Assembly: GCF_000807775.2 (NCBI RefSeq) | Contig: NZ_CP047385.1 | Coordinates: forward strand, 2,046,001-2,110,000 | DNA: 64,000 nt | Direction: 5' to 3' | From: Pandoraea fibrosis | Lineage (GTDB): Bacteria > Pseudomonadota > Gammaproteobacteria > Burkholderiales > Burkholderiaceae | In this document: in pieces, positions 39,815 through 48,208 of the stretch | How the letters are laid out: each line of letters begins with the position of its first letter | How positions within the stretch are numbered: the stretch's first letter is position 1 | The notes under the pieces: model-generated | What the model was told of the DNA's origin: nothing | The model's input: the letters and a program-made list of their open reading frames with translations, nothing else | Databases searched by the model: none | Translations under genes and position numbers: made by a program

Positions 39815-39917
39815 CCTGTTATGTTCACCTGCCCGCACGAGGCGCATCGGCCTGGCGCGCGATAGACCGGGCTTGCCCCATGTCTATCGCGCTCCAACGG
39901 ACATCGTAGCGAGCGCG

Positions 39918-40673
39918 TCAGATCTCCAGAATCCCGGCAGCGACGAAGCCACCGTCGACCGGCAGGATGTGGCCGGTGACATACGAGGCGTCGTCGGACG
40001 CGAGAAAGCTCACGGCGCCAGCGATTTCGCCCGGCTTTCCATAGCGACCGAGCGGCGTCGTCTCCGTATAGTGGCGGCGCGAGATATCGGAGTGCAGCAC
40101 CTGCGTGAGCGGCGTGTCGATGGGGCCGGGGGCGACACCGTTGGCAGTAATGCCGAAAGGCGCAAGTTCGATGGCCATCTGCCGTGTGAGACCGATGACT
40201 GCCGCCTTCGACGTGCCGTAAGCGGTACGCCCGGCGCTTGCCAGAATGCCCGCCACGGACGCCAGATTGATGATCCGCCCCCAGCGCTGCTCGCGCATGA
40301 GTCTCGCCGCATGTTGCCCGCACAGCAGCGTGCCCGTGAGATTCACGTTCATCACCTGATGCCAGTGATCGAGCGGATAGTCGAGAAACGGAAACGTCTT
40401 CGCGATCCCGGCATTGTTCACGAGCACATCGCAGCGGCCATGACGTTGCGCAATCTGCGCGAAGCCGTCGGCAATCGATGCCGCATCACCCACATTCATT
40501 CCCAACGCCCAAGCCTTGCCGCCCGCCGCGCCAAGCGCCGCTGCCGTCTCGGCCGCCGCTCCTTCGTTCAGGTCGGCGACAACCACGGTCATGCCGTCTT
40601 TCGCCAGCCGTTCGCAGATCGCGGCGCCGATGCCCATGCCACCGCCTGTCACTACCGCAACTTTCTCCGTCAT
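39918..40673 (-). CDS. SDR-family dehydrogenase (FabG-like)
   Basis: Classical short-chain dehydrogenase of 251 residues. It has the cofactor motif TGGGMGIG, NNAG at residues near 90, the catalytic Ser in NLASVAG and the YGTSK active-site Tyr/Lys. Asp in VVVADLNE suggests NAD preference. It lies 101 bp downstream of the TRAP transporter gene in the same direction and is probably the last gene of that operon, oxidising a hydroxy-acid or hydroxyacyl substrate after uptake. Confidence 0.92.
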   Translation of the reverse strand: MTEKVAVVTGGGMGIGAAICERLAKDGMTVVVADLNEGAAAETAAALGAAGGKAWALGMNVGDAASIADGFAQIAQRHGRCDVLVNNAGIAKTFPFLDYPLDHWHQVMNVNLTGTLLCGQHAARLMREQRWGRIINLASVAGILASAGRTAYGTSKAAVIGLTRQMAIELAPFGITANGVAPGPIDTPLTQVLHSDISRRHYTETTPLGRYGKPGEIAGAVSFLASDDASYVTGHILPVDGGFVAAGILEI

Positions 40674-40774
40674 GCTATGGACTCCTAAATTTATTGATTT
40701 CTACAGCACGGACCCCGCCGCCAGCAGCGCGGCGGAGCCCGTCGGTGATTCGGATGAACCGTTAGTCGGGGGTC

Positions 40775-42652
40775 TTACTTCAGGAAACCGATAGAGATCC
40801 AGGGGATGAAGACCACGATCAGCAGCGCGATGAGCAGCGCACCCATGTAGGTCCACATCCGGTTGAAGACTTTGTCCGGCGATGTCTTGCCGATGGCGCA
40901 TGCTGCATAGAAGCCCACGCCGAGCGGCGGCGCGAACAGCCCCATGCCCATCGACAGGATCACGACCATGGCGTAATGCACGTCGTGAATGCCGAGCGAG
41001 CGTGCCACCGGGAACAGCAGCGGTCCGAACAGCACGATGGCGGGAATGCCTTCCAGCACGCTGCCCAGCACGATGAACACGACCATTGAAATGAGCAGGA
41101 AGCCGATCTGTCCGCCCGGCACGCCGTGCATCAGTCCGACGAGCTTGGCCGAGAAGCCCGACTGCGTGAGCGCCCAGGCCATGGCTGTCGCCATGCCGAT
41201 GATGAGCAGGATCGCGCCCGAGAGTGCTGCCGTTTCCGTGAGCAGCGGGTACAGACGCTTGAAGTTCAGGTGCTTCTTGAACGCGTGCACGATAAGGCCG
41301 ATCACAATCGTGTAGGCGATACCGACCGTGGAGACTTCCGTTGCCGTGGCGGCGCCTTCGATCACCGCCGTGCGGATGAGAATCGGCAGCGCAAGGGCCG
41401 GCAGCGCCACGATAAACGTCTTGCCGATCACGCTCCACGGCGCGCGGCGCGCGGCATTGGGCGCTTCCTTGCGTGAGCGGGCGAAGCAAACGACGACGAT
41501 GGCAAGCGTGGCGATCACGGCGGGCAGCAGGCCGCCGACGAACAGCGCGGTGATCGACACCCCGCACACTGCGCCGATGGTGATGAGCACCAGACTCGGC
41601 GGGATCGTCTCCGTCATGGCGCCGGTTGACGAGAGCAGCGCGACGAGGTCTTCCGGTTTGGAGCCGCGCCGTTGCATCTCGGGAAAGAGGGCGGGCGCGA
41701 CGGCCGCCATGTCGGCCGCTTTCGAGCCCGAGATCCCCGAGACGAGGAACATCGCGCCGAGTAGCACGTATTGCAGGCCGCCGCGCACGTGGCCGAGCAG
41801 CGAGGCCATGAACTCGATCAGGCTGCGCGCAAGACCGCTCATCTCAATCAGCGCGCCGAGCAGCACGAACAGCGGCACCGACAGCAGAATGAGGCCCGAC
41901 ATGCCCTCGTCCATGCGGCTCACGACGATTTGCAGCGGGGCATCGGTCACGAGCGCCAGATACGCCAGCGTTGCGGTACCGAAAGCGAATGCGATCGGAA
42001 TCCCGCCCGCTACGCACGCGCCGACGATCAGCACGAAGAAGACCAGCAGGTTGTAGTTCCCCATGGCGATGAGCGCCGGGCGGCCCAGCCAGAGTGCCGC
42101 GCCCAGTGCGGCGACGAACAACACGCCGAGGCCAAACTGGCGTAGCGATGAGCACCGCGCCATGCGCGAGATGGCGGCGATGAGCATCAGCGCTGCGCCG
42201 ACCGGCAGCGCGGCGGCGCGCAGCCCGTCGGGAATTTCCAACGCCGGGGTGGTGATATCCATCTGTTCGATGGCATGGGTGTACGCGGGCATGATGATGA
42301 GCGCGACGAACACGCAGACCGTCAGCGCAGCCATGGTCTGGAACCAGTCGCGCCATGCCGCCGGGAGCTTGTTGACGATGGCGGAAAGCCGCATGTGCTC
42401 GCCCCGGTCGAGGGCCAGCACCGCGCCGAGCATCGATAGCCAGATGAACAGGATCTGTGCCAGCTCGTCCGACCAGGTGAGGGGATTGTCGAACCCGTAA
42501 CGCGAGATTACGCCCGCGAGCAGGATGAGAGTCTCCGCCACCACCAGCAGCACGGCAGCCGCTTCGGTGACTTTCATCACCGCGCGGTTGACGTGGCAGA
42601 AGAGGCGGGCGAGCGCGTGCGTCGGCTCGGCCGTCATCGTCAACGTTTCCAT
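40775..42652 (-). CDS. dctQM-like: Fused TRAP transporter, DctQ small permease plus DctM large permease
   Basis: Single protein of 625 residues joining the 4-helix DctQ subunit (residues 1 to about 175, with ISRYGFDNPLTWSDELAQILFIWL) to the 12-helix DctM subunit. DctM signatures are IPIAFAFGTATL, FVLLGALIEMSG, GISGSKAADMAAV, ALLSSTGAMTETIPPS and GLFAPPLGVGF. It carries an organic acid together with Na+ across the inner membrane after capture by DctP. The start ATG 42652 directly abuts the dctP stop, so the genes are coupled. Confidence 0.95.
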   Translation of the reverse strand: METLTMTAEPTHALARLFCHVNRAVMKVTEAAAVLLVVAETLILLAGVISRYGFDNPLTWSDELAQILFIWLSMLGAVLALDRGEHMRLSAIVNKLPAAWRDWFQTMAALTVCVFVALIIMPAYTHAIEQMDITTPALEIPDGLRAAALPVGAALMLIAAISRMARCSSLRQFGLGVLFVAALGAALWLGRPALIAMGNYNLLVFFVLIVGACVAGGIPIAFAFGTATLAYLALVTDAPLQIVVSRMDEGMSGLILLSVPLFVLLGALIEMSGLARSLIEFMASLLGHVRGGLQYVLLGAMFLVSGISGSKAADMAAVAPALFPEMQRRGSKPEDLVALLSSTGAMTETIPPSLVLITIGAVCGVSITALFVGGLLPAVIATLAIVVVCFARSRKEAPNAARRAPWSVIGKTFIVALPALALPILIRTAVIEGAATATEVSTVGIAYTIVIGLIVHAFKKHLNFKRLYPLLTETAALSGAILLIIGMATAMAWALTQSGFSAKLVGLMHGVPGGQIGFLLISMVVFIVLGSVLEGIPAIVLFGPLLFPVARSLGIHDVHYAMVVILSMGMGLFAPPLGVGFYAACAIGKTSPDKVFNRMWTYMGALLIALLIVVFIPWISIGFLK

Positions 42653-43672
42653 TTACGCGAGCTTCCCGGTGTACTTTTCCAACACGGCCCACGCCTCGTC
42701 ACCGAACTTTTTGTGCCATTCGGCATAGAAGCCGGCCGCGCGAAGCTTCTCGCGGAATTGTTCGTTGTTCGGTGCATTGAACACGAGTCCCTTCTGCTTG
42801 AGTTCGGCCATGACGCCGTCGTTGAGCTTGCGCACGTCGTCGCGCTGCGCCATCGCTGCGGCGTTCACGTTGGCGGTCACGATCGCCTGCAAGTCTTTCG
42901 GCAGCTTGTCCCATTTCTGCTTGTTGGCGAGGAACCAGAAGCCGTCCCACATGTGGTTCGTCATCGACACGTACTTCTGCACTTCGTACAGCTTGGCCGT
43001 GGTCAGCAGGGCAAGGGGGTTTTCCTGCGCTTCGACGATGTGCGTTTGCAGGGCGGAATACACTTCGGCGAAATTGATCGAGGTGGGCGACGAGTCGAAG
43101 GCGCGGAACATCGAGGTCCACAGCGGGCTTGTCGGTACCCGGATCTTCAGGCCCTTGAGGTCGGCAGGCGAGTTGATCGGACGGCTGCTCGTAGTGATCT
43201 GGCGATACCCGTTCTCCCAGATCTTGTCGAACGCGAACACCGACGTCTTGGCGATCTGGCCGCGCACATGCGCACCGAGGTCACCATCCATCGCGGCCCA
43301 CACCTGACCGTAATCCTTGAACGCGAAGCCCACGCCGGAGATCTGCGCCGAGGGCACCAGCGTGCCGAGAATCAGCGGCGAGAGCGTGAAGAAGTCGATC
43401 GCGCCCGAGCGAATCTGGCTCAGCATGTCGCTGTCGGTGCCGAGCTGGTTGTTCGGATAGATCTGGAAGTCGATACGGCCCTTCGATTGCTCCGCGATTT
43501 TCTGCGCCATTTCTTTGGCGCGAACGTTCATCGGGTGGCTGATGGGGAGGTTGTTGGCGAACTTGACCGTGAATTCGGCCGCGTGGGCCTGCGTCTGATA
43601 CAACCCCGTGGCGGCGGCGGCCGATGTGGCGGCCACAACCTTGATGAAGTGGCGGCGATCCATGTTGCTCAT
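42653..43672 (-). CDS. dctP-like: TRAP transporter solute-binding protein (DctP family) with Tat-like signal
   Basis: Periplasmic substrate-binding protein of 339 residues. The N-terminus MSNMDRRHFIKVVAATSAAA carries a twin-arginine motif (RRHFIK) before a hydrophobic stretch ending AHA, suggesting export by Tat. The mature part has the DctP hallmarks QLGTDSDMLSQIRSGAIDF, LKGLKIRVPTSPLW and AEVYSALQTHIVEAQENP, with the conserved Arg that pairs with the carboxylate. The AGGAG site is 9 bp before ATG 43672. First gene of a leftward operon driven by a -24/-12 promoter at 43806-43821. Confidence 0.94.
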   Translation of the reverse strand: MSNMDRRHFIKVVAATSAAAATGLYQTQAHAAEFTVKFANNLPISHPMNVRAKEMAQKIAEQSKGRIDFQIYPNNQLGTDSDMLSQIRSGAIDFFTLSPLILGTLVPSAQISGVGFAFKDYGQVWAAMDGDLGAHVRGQIAKTSVFAFDKIWENGYRQITTSSRPINSPADLKGLKIRVPTSPLWTSMFRAFDSSPTSINFAEVYSALQTHIVEAQENPLALLTTAKLYEVQKYVSMTNHMWDGFWFLANKQKWDKLPKDLQAIVTANVNAAAMAQRDDVRKLNDGVMAELKQKGLVFNAPNNEQFREKLRAAGFYAEWHKKFGDEAWAVLEKYTGKLA

Positions 43673-43805
43673 ACTGCATGTCTCCTGATTTATAGGTTTG
43701 GTGACTGCGTCTGAAGCACGAGGCGTGCGAACGTGTTGCCCTGCAACGTCCCGGCCAACTCGGAACGCAAACGTGAGGCGGCTCGCAAGTGGCTTGGCTA
43801 TCTTA

Positions 43806-43821
43806 CGCAAGTCGAATGCCA
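43806..43821 (-). promoter_or_regulatory. Sigma-54 (-24/-12) promoter for the TRAP operon
   Basis: Read leftward, TGGCATTCGACTTGCG fits the consensus TGGCAYRNNNNTTGCW, with GG and GC exactly 10 bases apart. Transcription would start near 43795, about 120 bp before dctP. It mirrors the rightward promoter at 44291-44306 (both contain TCTGGCAT). Confidence 0.8.
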
Positions 43822-44008
43822 GATCGTGGCCTGAACGGGAAAACCCTTACGTTGTTAAGCATCAGTGAAATCCCGCGCCCGGCATCTTGCATCGCTCTCC
43901 TTCCTTTTATCTGGCGGAACCCGGCAGCGCCGTGCGCGACTGTCGCCAACCGTGTTTGGTGCATCTGCGATTGACGCGCGGTGACGCGCATCTGGCACGC
44001 CGATGGGG

Positions 44009-44088
44009 GGCGACACCTGTCGCATTTCCCGCTCGCCTTGCGACACCTGTCGCAGGCCAGTGGCGATCGTCGTGCGACAGGTGTCGCA
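44009..44088. promoter_or_regulatory. Array of three palindromic enhancer-like sites (GCGACA-NN-TGTCGC)
   Basis: Three 14-bp perfect palindromes lie at 44010-44023, 44040-44053 (both GCGACACCTGTCGC) and 44074-44087 (GCGACAGGTGTCGC). Copies 2 and 3 extend to 16 bp (TGCGACA-NN-TGTCGCA). Their spacings are 30 and 34 bp, close to three helical turns, so they would face one side of the DNA. The array sits about 190 to 280 bp upstream of both sigma-54 promoters, the usual distance for an activator that loops to RNA polymerase. The bound protein is not known. Confidence 0.85.
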
Positions 44089-44290
44089 GGGTGCCGCCCC
44101 GTGCCCGTTGTGTTGCGGCACAGCAAATTGGCCTCACCCGATCGGCATTCGAATTCACTTGATGGCGCAGTGAATGCGGCCTTACGCTTACGTCAATTGC
44201 GACAGCGCCATAAGCGCGGGCGTCGCAATCGAGACGCAATGCGATGCAAAGGCCGTTGGCGCTTCATCGGGGTTTGGATGGGCCCATGTC

Positions 44291-44306
44291 TGGCATCGAA
44301 ATTGCT
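44291..44306 (+). promoter_or_regulatory. Sigma-54 (-24/-12) promoter for the thiolase operon
   Basis: TGGCATCGAAATTGCT matches the consensus TGGCAYRNNNNTTGCW at all but one position, with GG at 44292-44293 and GC at 44304-44305. The expected start near 44317 gives a 30-base leader before the thiolase ATG at 44347. Confidence 0.85.
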
Positions 44307-44346
44307 CACCGGAGTCTGGATGACCCCAATTTTCCGGAGACACTTC

Positions 44347-45513
44347 ATGGTTGCTGCATGCCTTACCGGCTGGGCCCACTCCCAGTTCGGAAAACTCGAT
44401 AACGTCGATGCCGAAGTTCTGCTGGCCGATGTTGCTCAAGCCGCGCTCGACGACGCGGGCCTCGCGCCCGAACAGATCGATTCCATTCACGTCGGCACGT
44501 TCAATGGCGGTTTCCTGTATCAGGACTTCCCGTCGTCTCTCGTCTTCAATCGCATTCCAGGACTTCGTTTCAAACCCGCTACGCGCTACGAAAATGCCTG
44601 CGCGACGGGTTCGGCTGCCGTGCATGGCGGACTGCAATCCATCGAGGCGGGCAAGGCCACGCACGTTCTCGTGATCGGCTTCGAGAAGATGACGGAGCTG
44701 GCCACGCCGCAGGTTGGCGAAGTGTTGCTCAAATGTTCTTACGCCCGTGAAGAGGCTGACATTCCGGGCGGCTTTGCGGGCGTTTTCGGCACCATCGCGC
44801 AAGCCTATTTCGAGCGCTATGGCGATCAGTCCGACGCGCTCGCGCGCATTGCGGCGAAGAACCACCGCAATGGCTCGGTCAACCCCTATGCGCACATGCG
44901 TCGAGACTTCGGTTACGACTTCTGCCGCAACGTTTCCGAGAAGAATCCGTTCGTTGCCGGCCCGCTCAAGCGGACCGATTGCTCGATGGTGTCGGACGGC
45001 GCTGCGGCGCTGGTCATCTCGAGCGCCGACGTGGCGCGCACGATGCCCAAGGCCGTTGGCTTCCGCGCGGCGGTGCAGGTCAACGACTACCTGCCGCTCT
45101 CGCGTCGCGATCCGCTGGCGTTCGAAGGCGGCCAGCACGCGTGGCGTCAGGCATTGGGCGTCGCCGGCGTCTCGCTCAAGGATCTGTCGCTGGTCGAAAC
45201 CCATGACTGCTTCACCATCGCCGAACTCATCGAGTATGAAGCGATGGGACTCGCCAAGCCGGGCCAGGGGGCGAATGTGGTGGCCGAAGGGTTGACCGAG
45301 AAGAACGGTCTGCTGCCGGTCAATCCGTCGGGCGGCTTGAAGGCGAAGGGCCACCCGGTCGGGGCCACGGGCGTGTCGATGCACGTCATGGCTGCCATGC
45401 AACTCACGGGAACCGCCGGGCAAATGCAGATTCCCGACGCGAAACTCGCAGGCGTCTTCAATATGGGCGGCGCGGCAGTGGCGAACTACGTGAGCATTCT
45501 CGAAGCGCGTTGA
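44347..45513 (+). CDS. Thiolase-family acyltransferase (SCP-x-like)
   Basis: Thiolase-fold enzyme of 388 residues that would cleave or condense a 3-ketoacyl-CoA. The nucleophile is Cys85 in NACATGSAAVHGG. The GHP segment is KAKGHPVGATGV, and the C-terminus has FNMGGAAVANYVSI. The classical second Cys motif (CxGGG-type) is absent, and the sequence looks like the SCP-x/lipid-transfer group (thiolase II-like). ATG 44347 has a GGAG site at 7 bp and follows the sigma-54 promoter. An in-frame Met at 44320 is possible but has no ribosome site. First gene of the rightward operon. Confidence 0.9.
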   Translation: MVAACLTGWAHSQFGKLDNVDAEVLLADVAQAALDDAGLAPEQIDSIHVGTFNGGFLYQDFPSSLVFNRIPGLRFKPATRYENACATGSAAVHGGLQSIEAGKATHVLVIGFEKMTELATPQVGEVLLKCSYAREEADIPGGFAGVFGTIAQAYFERYGDQSDALARIAAKNHRNGSVNPYAHMRRDFGYDFCRNVSEKNPFVAGPLKRTDCSMVSDGAAALVISSADVARTMPKAVGFRAAVQVNDYLPLSRRDPLAFEGGQHAWRQALGVAGVSLKDLSLVETHDCFTIAELIEYEAMGLAKPGQGANVVAEGLTEKNGLLPVNPSGGLKAKGHPVGATGVSMHVMAAMQLTGTAGQMQIPDAKLAGVFNMGGAAVANYVSILEAR

Positions 45514-45607
45514 GCGATTGCGCATCAGGGTGTCAGGCAGGCTGCCCGGCGTTGGCCGGGCAAGACAGATCGCAAGACTGAGAAAGAAGAAAGAGGAGAC
45601 GAGCGAA

Positions 45608-47185
45608 ATGCTCAAGAAGGTCATGAATCTCGGCCGCCTGCTGGCCGACGTTGCCCGGCGTCATCCCGACGCGCCCGGCGTGATCATCGGTGAGAAGGTC
45701 CACACATGGAGCGAGATCGACGCTCGTGTGAACGCCGCCGTCGAGGCTCTGCGCAAGCTGGGCGTAGGCCACGGCGACAAGCTGCTGGTGCATTCGCGCA
45801 ACAATCTGCCGATCTTCGAGAGTGCGTGGATCGCCTTTCGGCTGGGGGCGATCTGGGTGCCGACGAATTTCCGTATCACGGCGCCGGAAGCCGCATATCT
45901 GGGCCAATCGAGCGGCGCATGCGTGATGATTTACGACGCCGGCTTCGAGGGGCATGTCGACGCCGTACGTGCCGCGTCGCCCGCGCTGCGACATGTCATT
46001 GCGCTGGGTGCGCCGCGTGCGGGTGAGCTGCACTACGAGACGCTTGTTGCCGAACATCTCGGCGTGCCCGGCTACGAAGCCGAAGTCGAATACGAAGACC
46101 CCTTGTGGTTCTTCTACACGTCGGGCACCACCGGTCACCCCAAGGCCGGTGTGTTGTCACACGGGCAGATGGCCTTCGTGGTGACCAACCATCTGGCCGA
46201 TCTGATGCCCGGCATCACCTATCGCAGCCGGTCGATGGTGGTGGCGCCGCTCTCGCATGGCGCGGGCATTCACGCCATCGTCAATACCGCGCGGGGGGCC
46301 GCGAGCGTGTTGCTGCCGGGCGAGAAGATGGACGCGGAGCAGGTCTGGCAGGCGATCGAGCGTCATCGTGTCGACAACATGTTCACGGTGCCGACCATCG
46401 TGAAGATGCTGGTCGAGGATCCGGCTGTCGATCGGTACGACCACAGCTCGCTGCGTTTCGTGATCTACGCCGGGGCGCCGATGTATCGCGCAGATCAGAA
46501 ATACGCGCTGCAAAAGCTGGGTCGCGTGCTGGTGCAGTACTACGGACTGGGCGAGGTGACGGGCAACATCACCGTGTTGCCGCCGTGGTTGCACAGCGAG
46601 GACGACGACGCTCCCGACGCGCGCATCGGCACCTGTGGCGTGCCGCGTACCGGCATGGAGGTGGCAATTCTCGATGAACATGGCGAGCGCCAGCCGCCGT
46701 TCGCTTCCGGGGAGATCTGCGTGCGCGGGCCTGCCGTCTTCATGGGGTATCACAACAACCCTGATGCGAACGCCAAGGCCTTCAAGAACGACTGGTTCCA
46801 CACCGGCGATCTCGGGCATGTGGATGCCCAGGGCTTCCTGTACATCACGGGGCGCGCGTCGGACATGTACATCTCGGGCGGCTCGAACGTCTATCCGCGC
46901 GAGATCGAGGAAGCGTTGCTCACGCACCCGGCCGTATCGGAGTGCGCGGTGCTCGGCGTGCCCGACCCCAAGTGGGGCGAGAGCGGGCTCGCGGTGGTGG
47001 TCGCCCGGGAAGGCATGGCCGCTCAGGCCGATGAACTGCTCGGACATCTCGAAGCGCGTATCGCCCGCTATAAGTGGCCGCGTCGCTTCGTATTCTGGAA
47101 TGCCATGCCCAAGTCGGGCTACGGCAAGATCGTGAAGAAGCAAATCAAGACGATGCTCGAAGAGCAAGGAGACTATCGACTATGA
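45608..47185 (+). CDS. AMP-forming acyl-CoA ligase
   Basis: ANL-superfamily enzyme of 525 residues that activates a carboxylic acid with ATP and CoA. The P-loop is YTSGTTGHPKAG at about residue 170, the A5 motif is YYGLGEVTGN, the A7/A8 region is FHTGDLGHVDAQGFLYITGRASDMYISGGSNVYP, and the catalytic Lys is in SGYGKIVKK near the C-terminus. A GAGGAG site precedes ATG 45608. It lies 94 bp after the thiolase gene and overlaps the next gene by 4 bp. It probably activates the acid brought in by the TRAP transporter. Confidence 0.92.
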   Translation: MLKKVMNLGRLLADVARRHPDAPGVIIGEKVHTWSEIDARVNAAVEALRKLGVGHGDKLLVHSRNNLPIFESAWIAFRLGAIWVPTNFRITAPEAAYLGQSSGACVMIYDAGFEGHVDAVRAASPALRHVIALGAPRAGELHYETLVAEHLGVPGYEAEVEYEDPLWFFYTSGTTGHPKAGVLSHGQMAFVVTNHLADLMPGITYRSRSMVVAPLSHGAGIHAIVNTARGAASVLLPGEKMDAEQVWQAIERHRVDNMFTVPTIVKMLVEDPAVDRYDHSSLRFVIYAGAPMYRADQKYALQKLGRVLVQYYGLGEVTGNITVLPPWLHSEDDDAPDARIGTCGVPRTGMEVAILDEHGERQPPFASGEICVRGPAVFMGYHNNPDANAKAFKNDWFHTGDLGHVDAQGFLYITGRASDMYISGGSNVYPREIEEALLTHPAVSECAVLGVPDPKWGESGLAVVVAREGMAAQADELLGHLEARIARYKWPRRFVFWNAMPKSGYGKIVKKQIKTMLEEQGDYRL

Positions 47186-47718
47186 AACCTGCGCTTTCAC
47201 GGATCTATCGGCATGCAGGCGCCCCCACGTTACCCCGTGTGGAAGACTGCGTGTTGAACGGGCAGCACGAACTGCGCGTGACGATCCGGTCTGGTGCGAA
47301 TCTCGGCGAAGCCCTGCGCGCGGCGTTATCCCGCTATGCGTATGGCGGCGGCGTCGGCCGTTTCTGCGCGGGCACCGCGCGAGGTCTGCGGTATCACATG
47401 ATCGAGAACACCGCAGACACGGAGCGTCCCTTTGGCTATGGGGCGCCGGTCGACGAAACCCGGGAAGTGGATCTGATCGGCGGCGCGATCACGGTCGGCC
47501 GAACCGCCGACGGCGCCACGCTTCTGCATTGCCATGCGGGGTTTTCCGACCCGTCCGGCGAATTGCACGGCGGACATCTGATTCTCGATCACACCTGGGC
47601 CGGCGACGAGCCCGTGGTGATCCGCCTGTGTTTGTTCGAGCACGGCGGATACGTGACCGCAGATGACGAGGAAACGCGTTTTCACCTGCTCCATCCCGTG
47701 GCTGGAGGTCTCTCATGA
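47182..47718 (+). CDS. DUF296/PPC-domain protein 1
   Basis: Protein of 178 residues with the PPC/DUF296 fold. The conserved segment is LHCHAGFSDPSGELHGGHLI, in which His residues and GGHL form the presumed metal-site pocket. In plants the domain is fused to AT-hooks, but stand-alone bacterial forms have no agreed function. It overlaps both neighbours by ATGA, so it is translationally coupled to the CoA ligase and to the second DUF296 gene. The start ATG 47182 is fixed by this overlap. Confidence 0.85.
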   Translation: MKPALSRIYRHAGAPTLPRVEDCVLNGQHELRVTIRSGANLGEALRAALSRYAYGGGVGRFCAGTARGLRYHMIENTADTERPFGYGAPVDETREVDLIGGAITVGRTADGATLLHCHAGFSDPSGELHGGHLILDHTWAGDEPVVIRLCLFEHGGYVTADDEETRFHLLHPVAGGLS

Positions 47719-48128
47719 GCACGGCACAGGACGTTCCGGTCGCCATCGAAAACGGCACGCTGGGCAGGTTGGTCGTGGCGCGACTCAAACCGAATCAGGA
47801 TCTGACGGAAAGCATTGAAGCGCTGTGTGCGGAGCATGCCATCTCGCGTGCCATTGTGCGCGGCGCGGTGGGGAGTCTGATTGACGCACGTCTGGCGTTC
47901 CGCGCAGGTGAGGGCTGGCGTGAGCAACTGGTGAGCGGCCCCGGGGTGGAAATCCTCAACGTGTTCGGCGAGGTCGATGTTCGACCCGAGACGGCGCACT
48001 CGTTGCCGATGCTGCATGGCATGGTGGCGGATACCGGCGGGCGCATGTTCGCCGGGCGCTTCGTGCGTGGCGGGAATCTCTCGTTCATCACCATCGAAGT
48101 GACGCTGCAGGAGTGGTTGCCGGCGTAG
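47715..48128 (+). CDS. DUF296/PPC-domain protein 2
   Basis: Protein of 137 residues and a second, divergent PPC domain: RLKPNQDLTESIEALC, AIVRGAVGSLIDARLAF, MLHGMVADTGGRMFAGRFVRGG and the C-terminal ITIEVTLQEW. The GGHL of copy 1 reads AGRFVRGG here, so the His pocket is altered. The two copies may form a heteromer. Last gene of the rightward operon; an intrinsic terminator follows. Confidence 0.85.
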   Translation: MSTAQDVPVAIENGTLGRLVVARLKPNQDLTESIEALCAEHAISRAIVRGAVGSLIDARLAFRAGEGWREQLVSGPGVEILNVFGEVDVRPETAHSLPMLHGMVADTGGRMFAGRFVRGGNLSFITIEVTLQEWLPA

Positions 48129-48160
48129 CGGCAGCGGGCATTGCGCAACGCAAGGGGAAT

Positions 48161-48186
48161 GGGGAGTCTGCGGACTCCCCATTTTT
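48161..48186 (+). terminator. Intrinsic terminator of the thiolase-ligase-DUF296 operon
   Basis: GGGGAGTC-TGCG-GACTCCCC is an 8-bp stem followed by ATTTTT, 33 bp after the last stop codon. Confidence 0.85.
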
Positions 48187-48208
48187 CATCGGCGCCGTGT
48201 GTCGCGCG

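Noticed and set aside
43993..44009. TGGCACG near the palindrome array as a third sigma-54 promoter
   Set aside because: The bases 4-5 positions further on do not give TTGC; only the -24 half is present.
47182..48128. DUF296 genes as transcription factors of the cluster
   Set aside because: They have no AT-hook or HTH and sit in the middle or at the end of a metabolic operon with translational coupling; a DNA-binding role is not supported.
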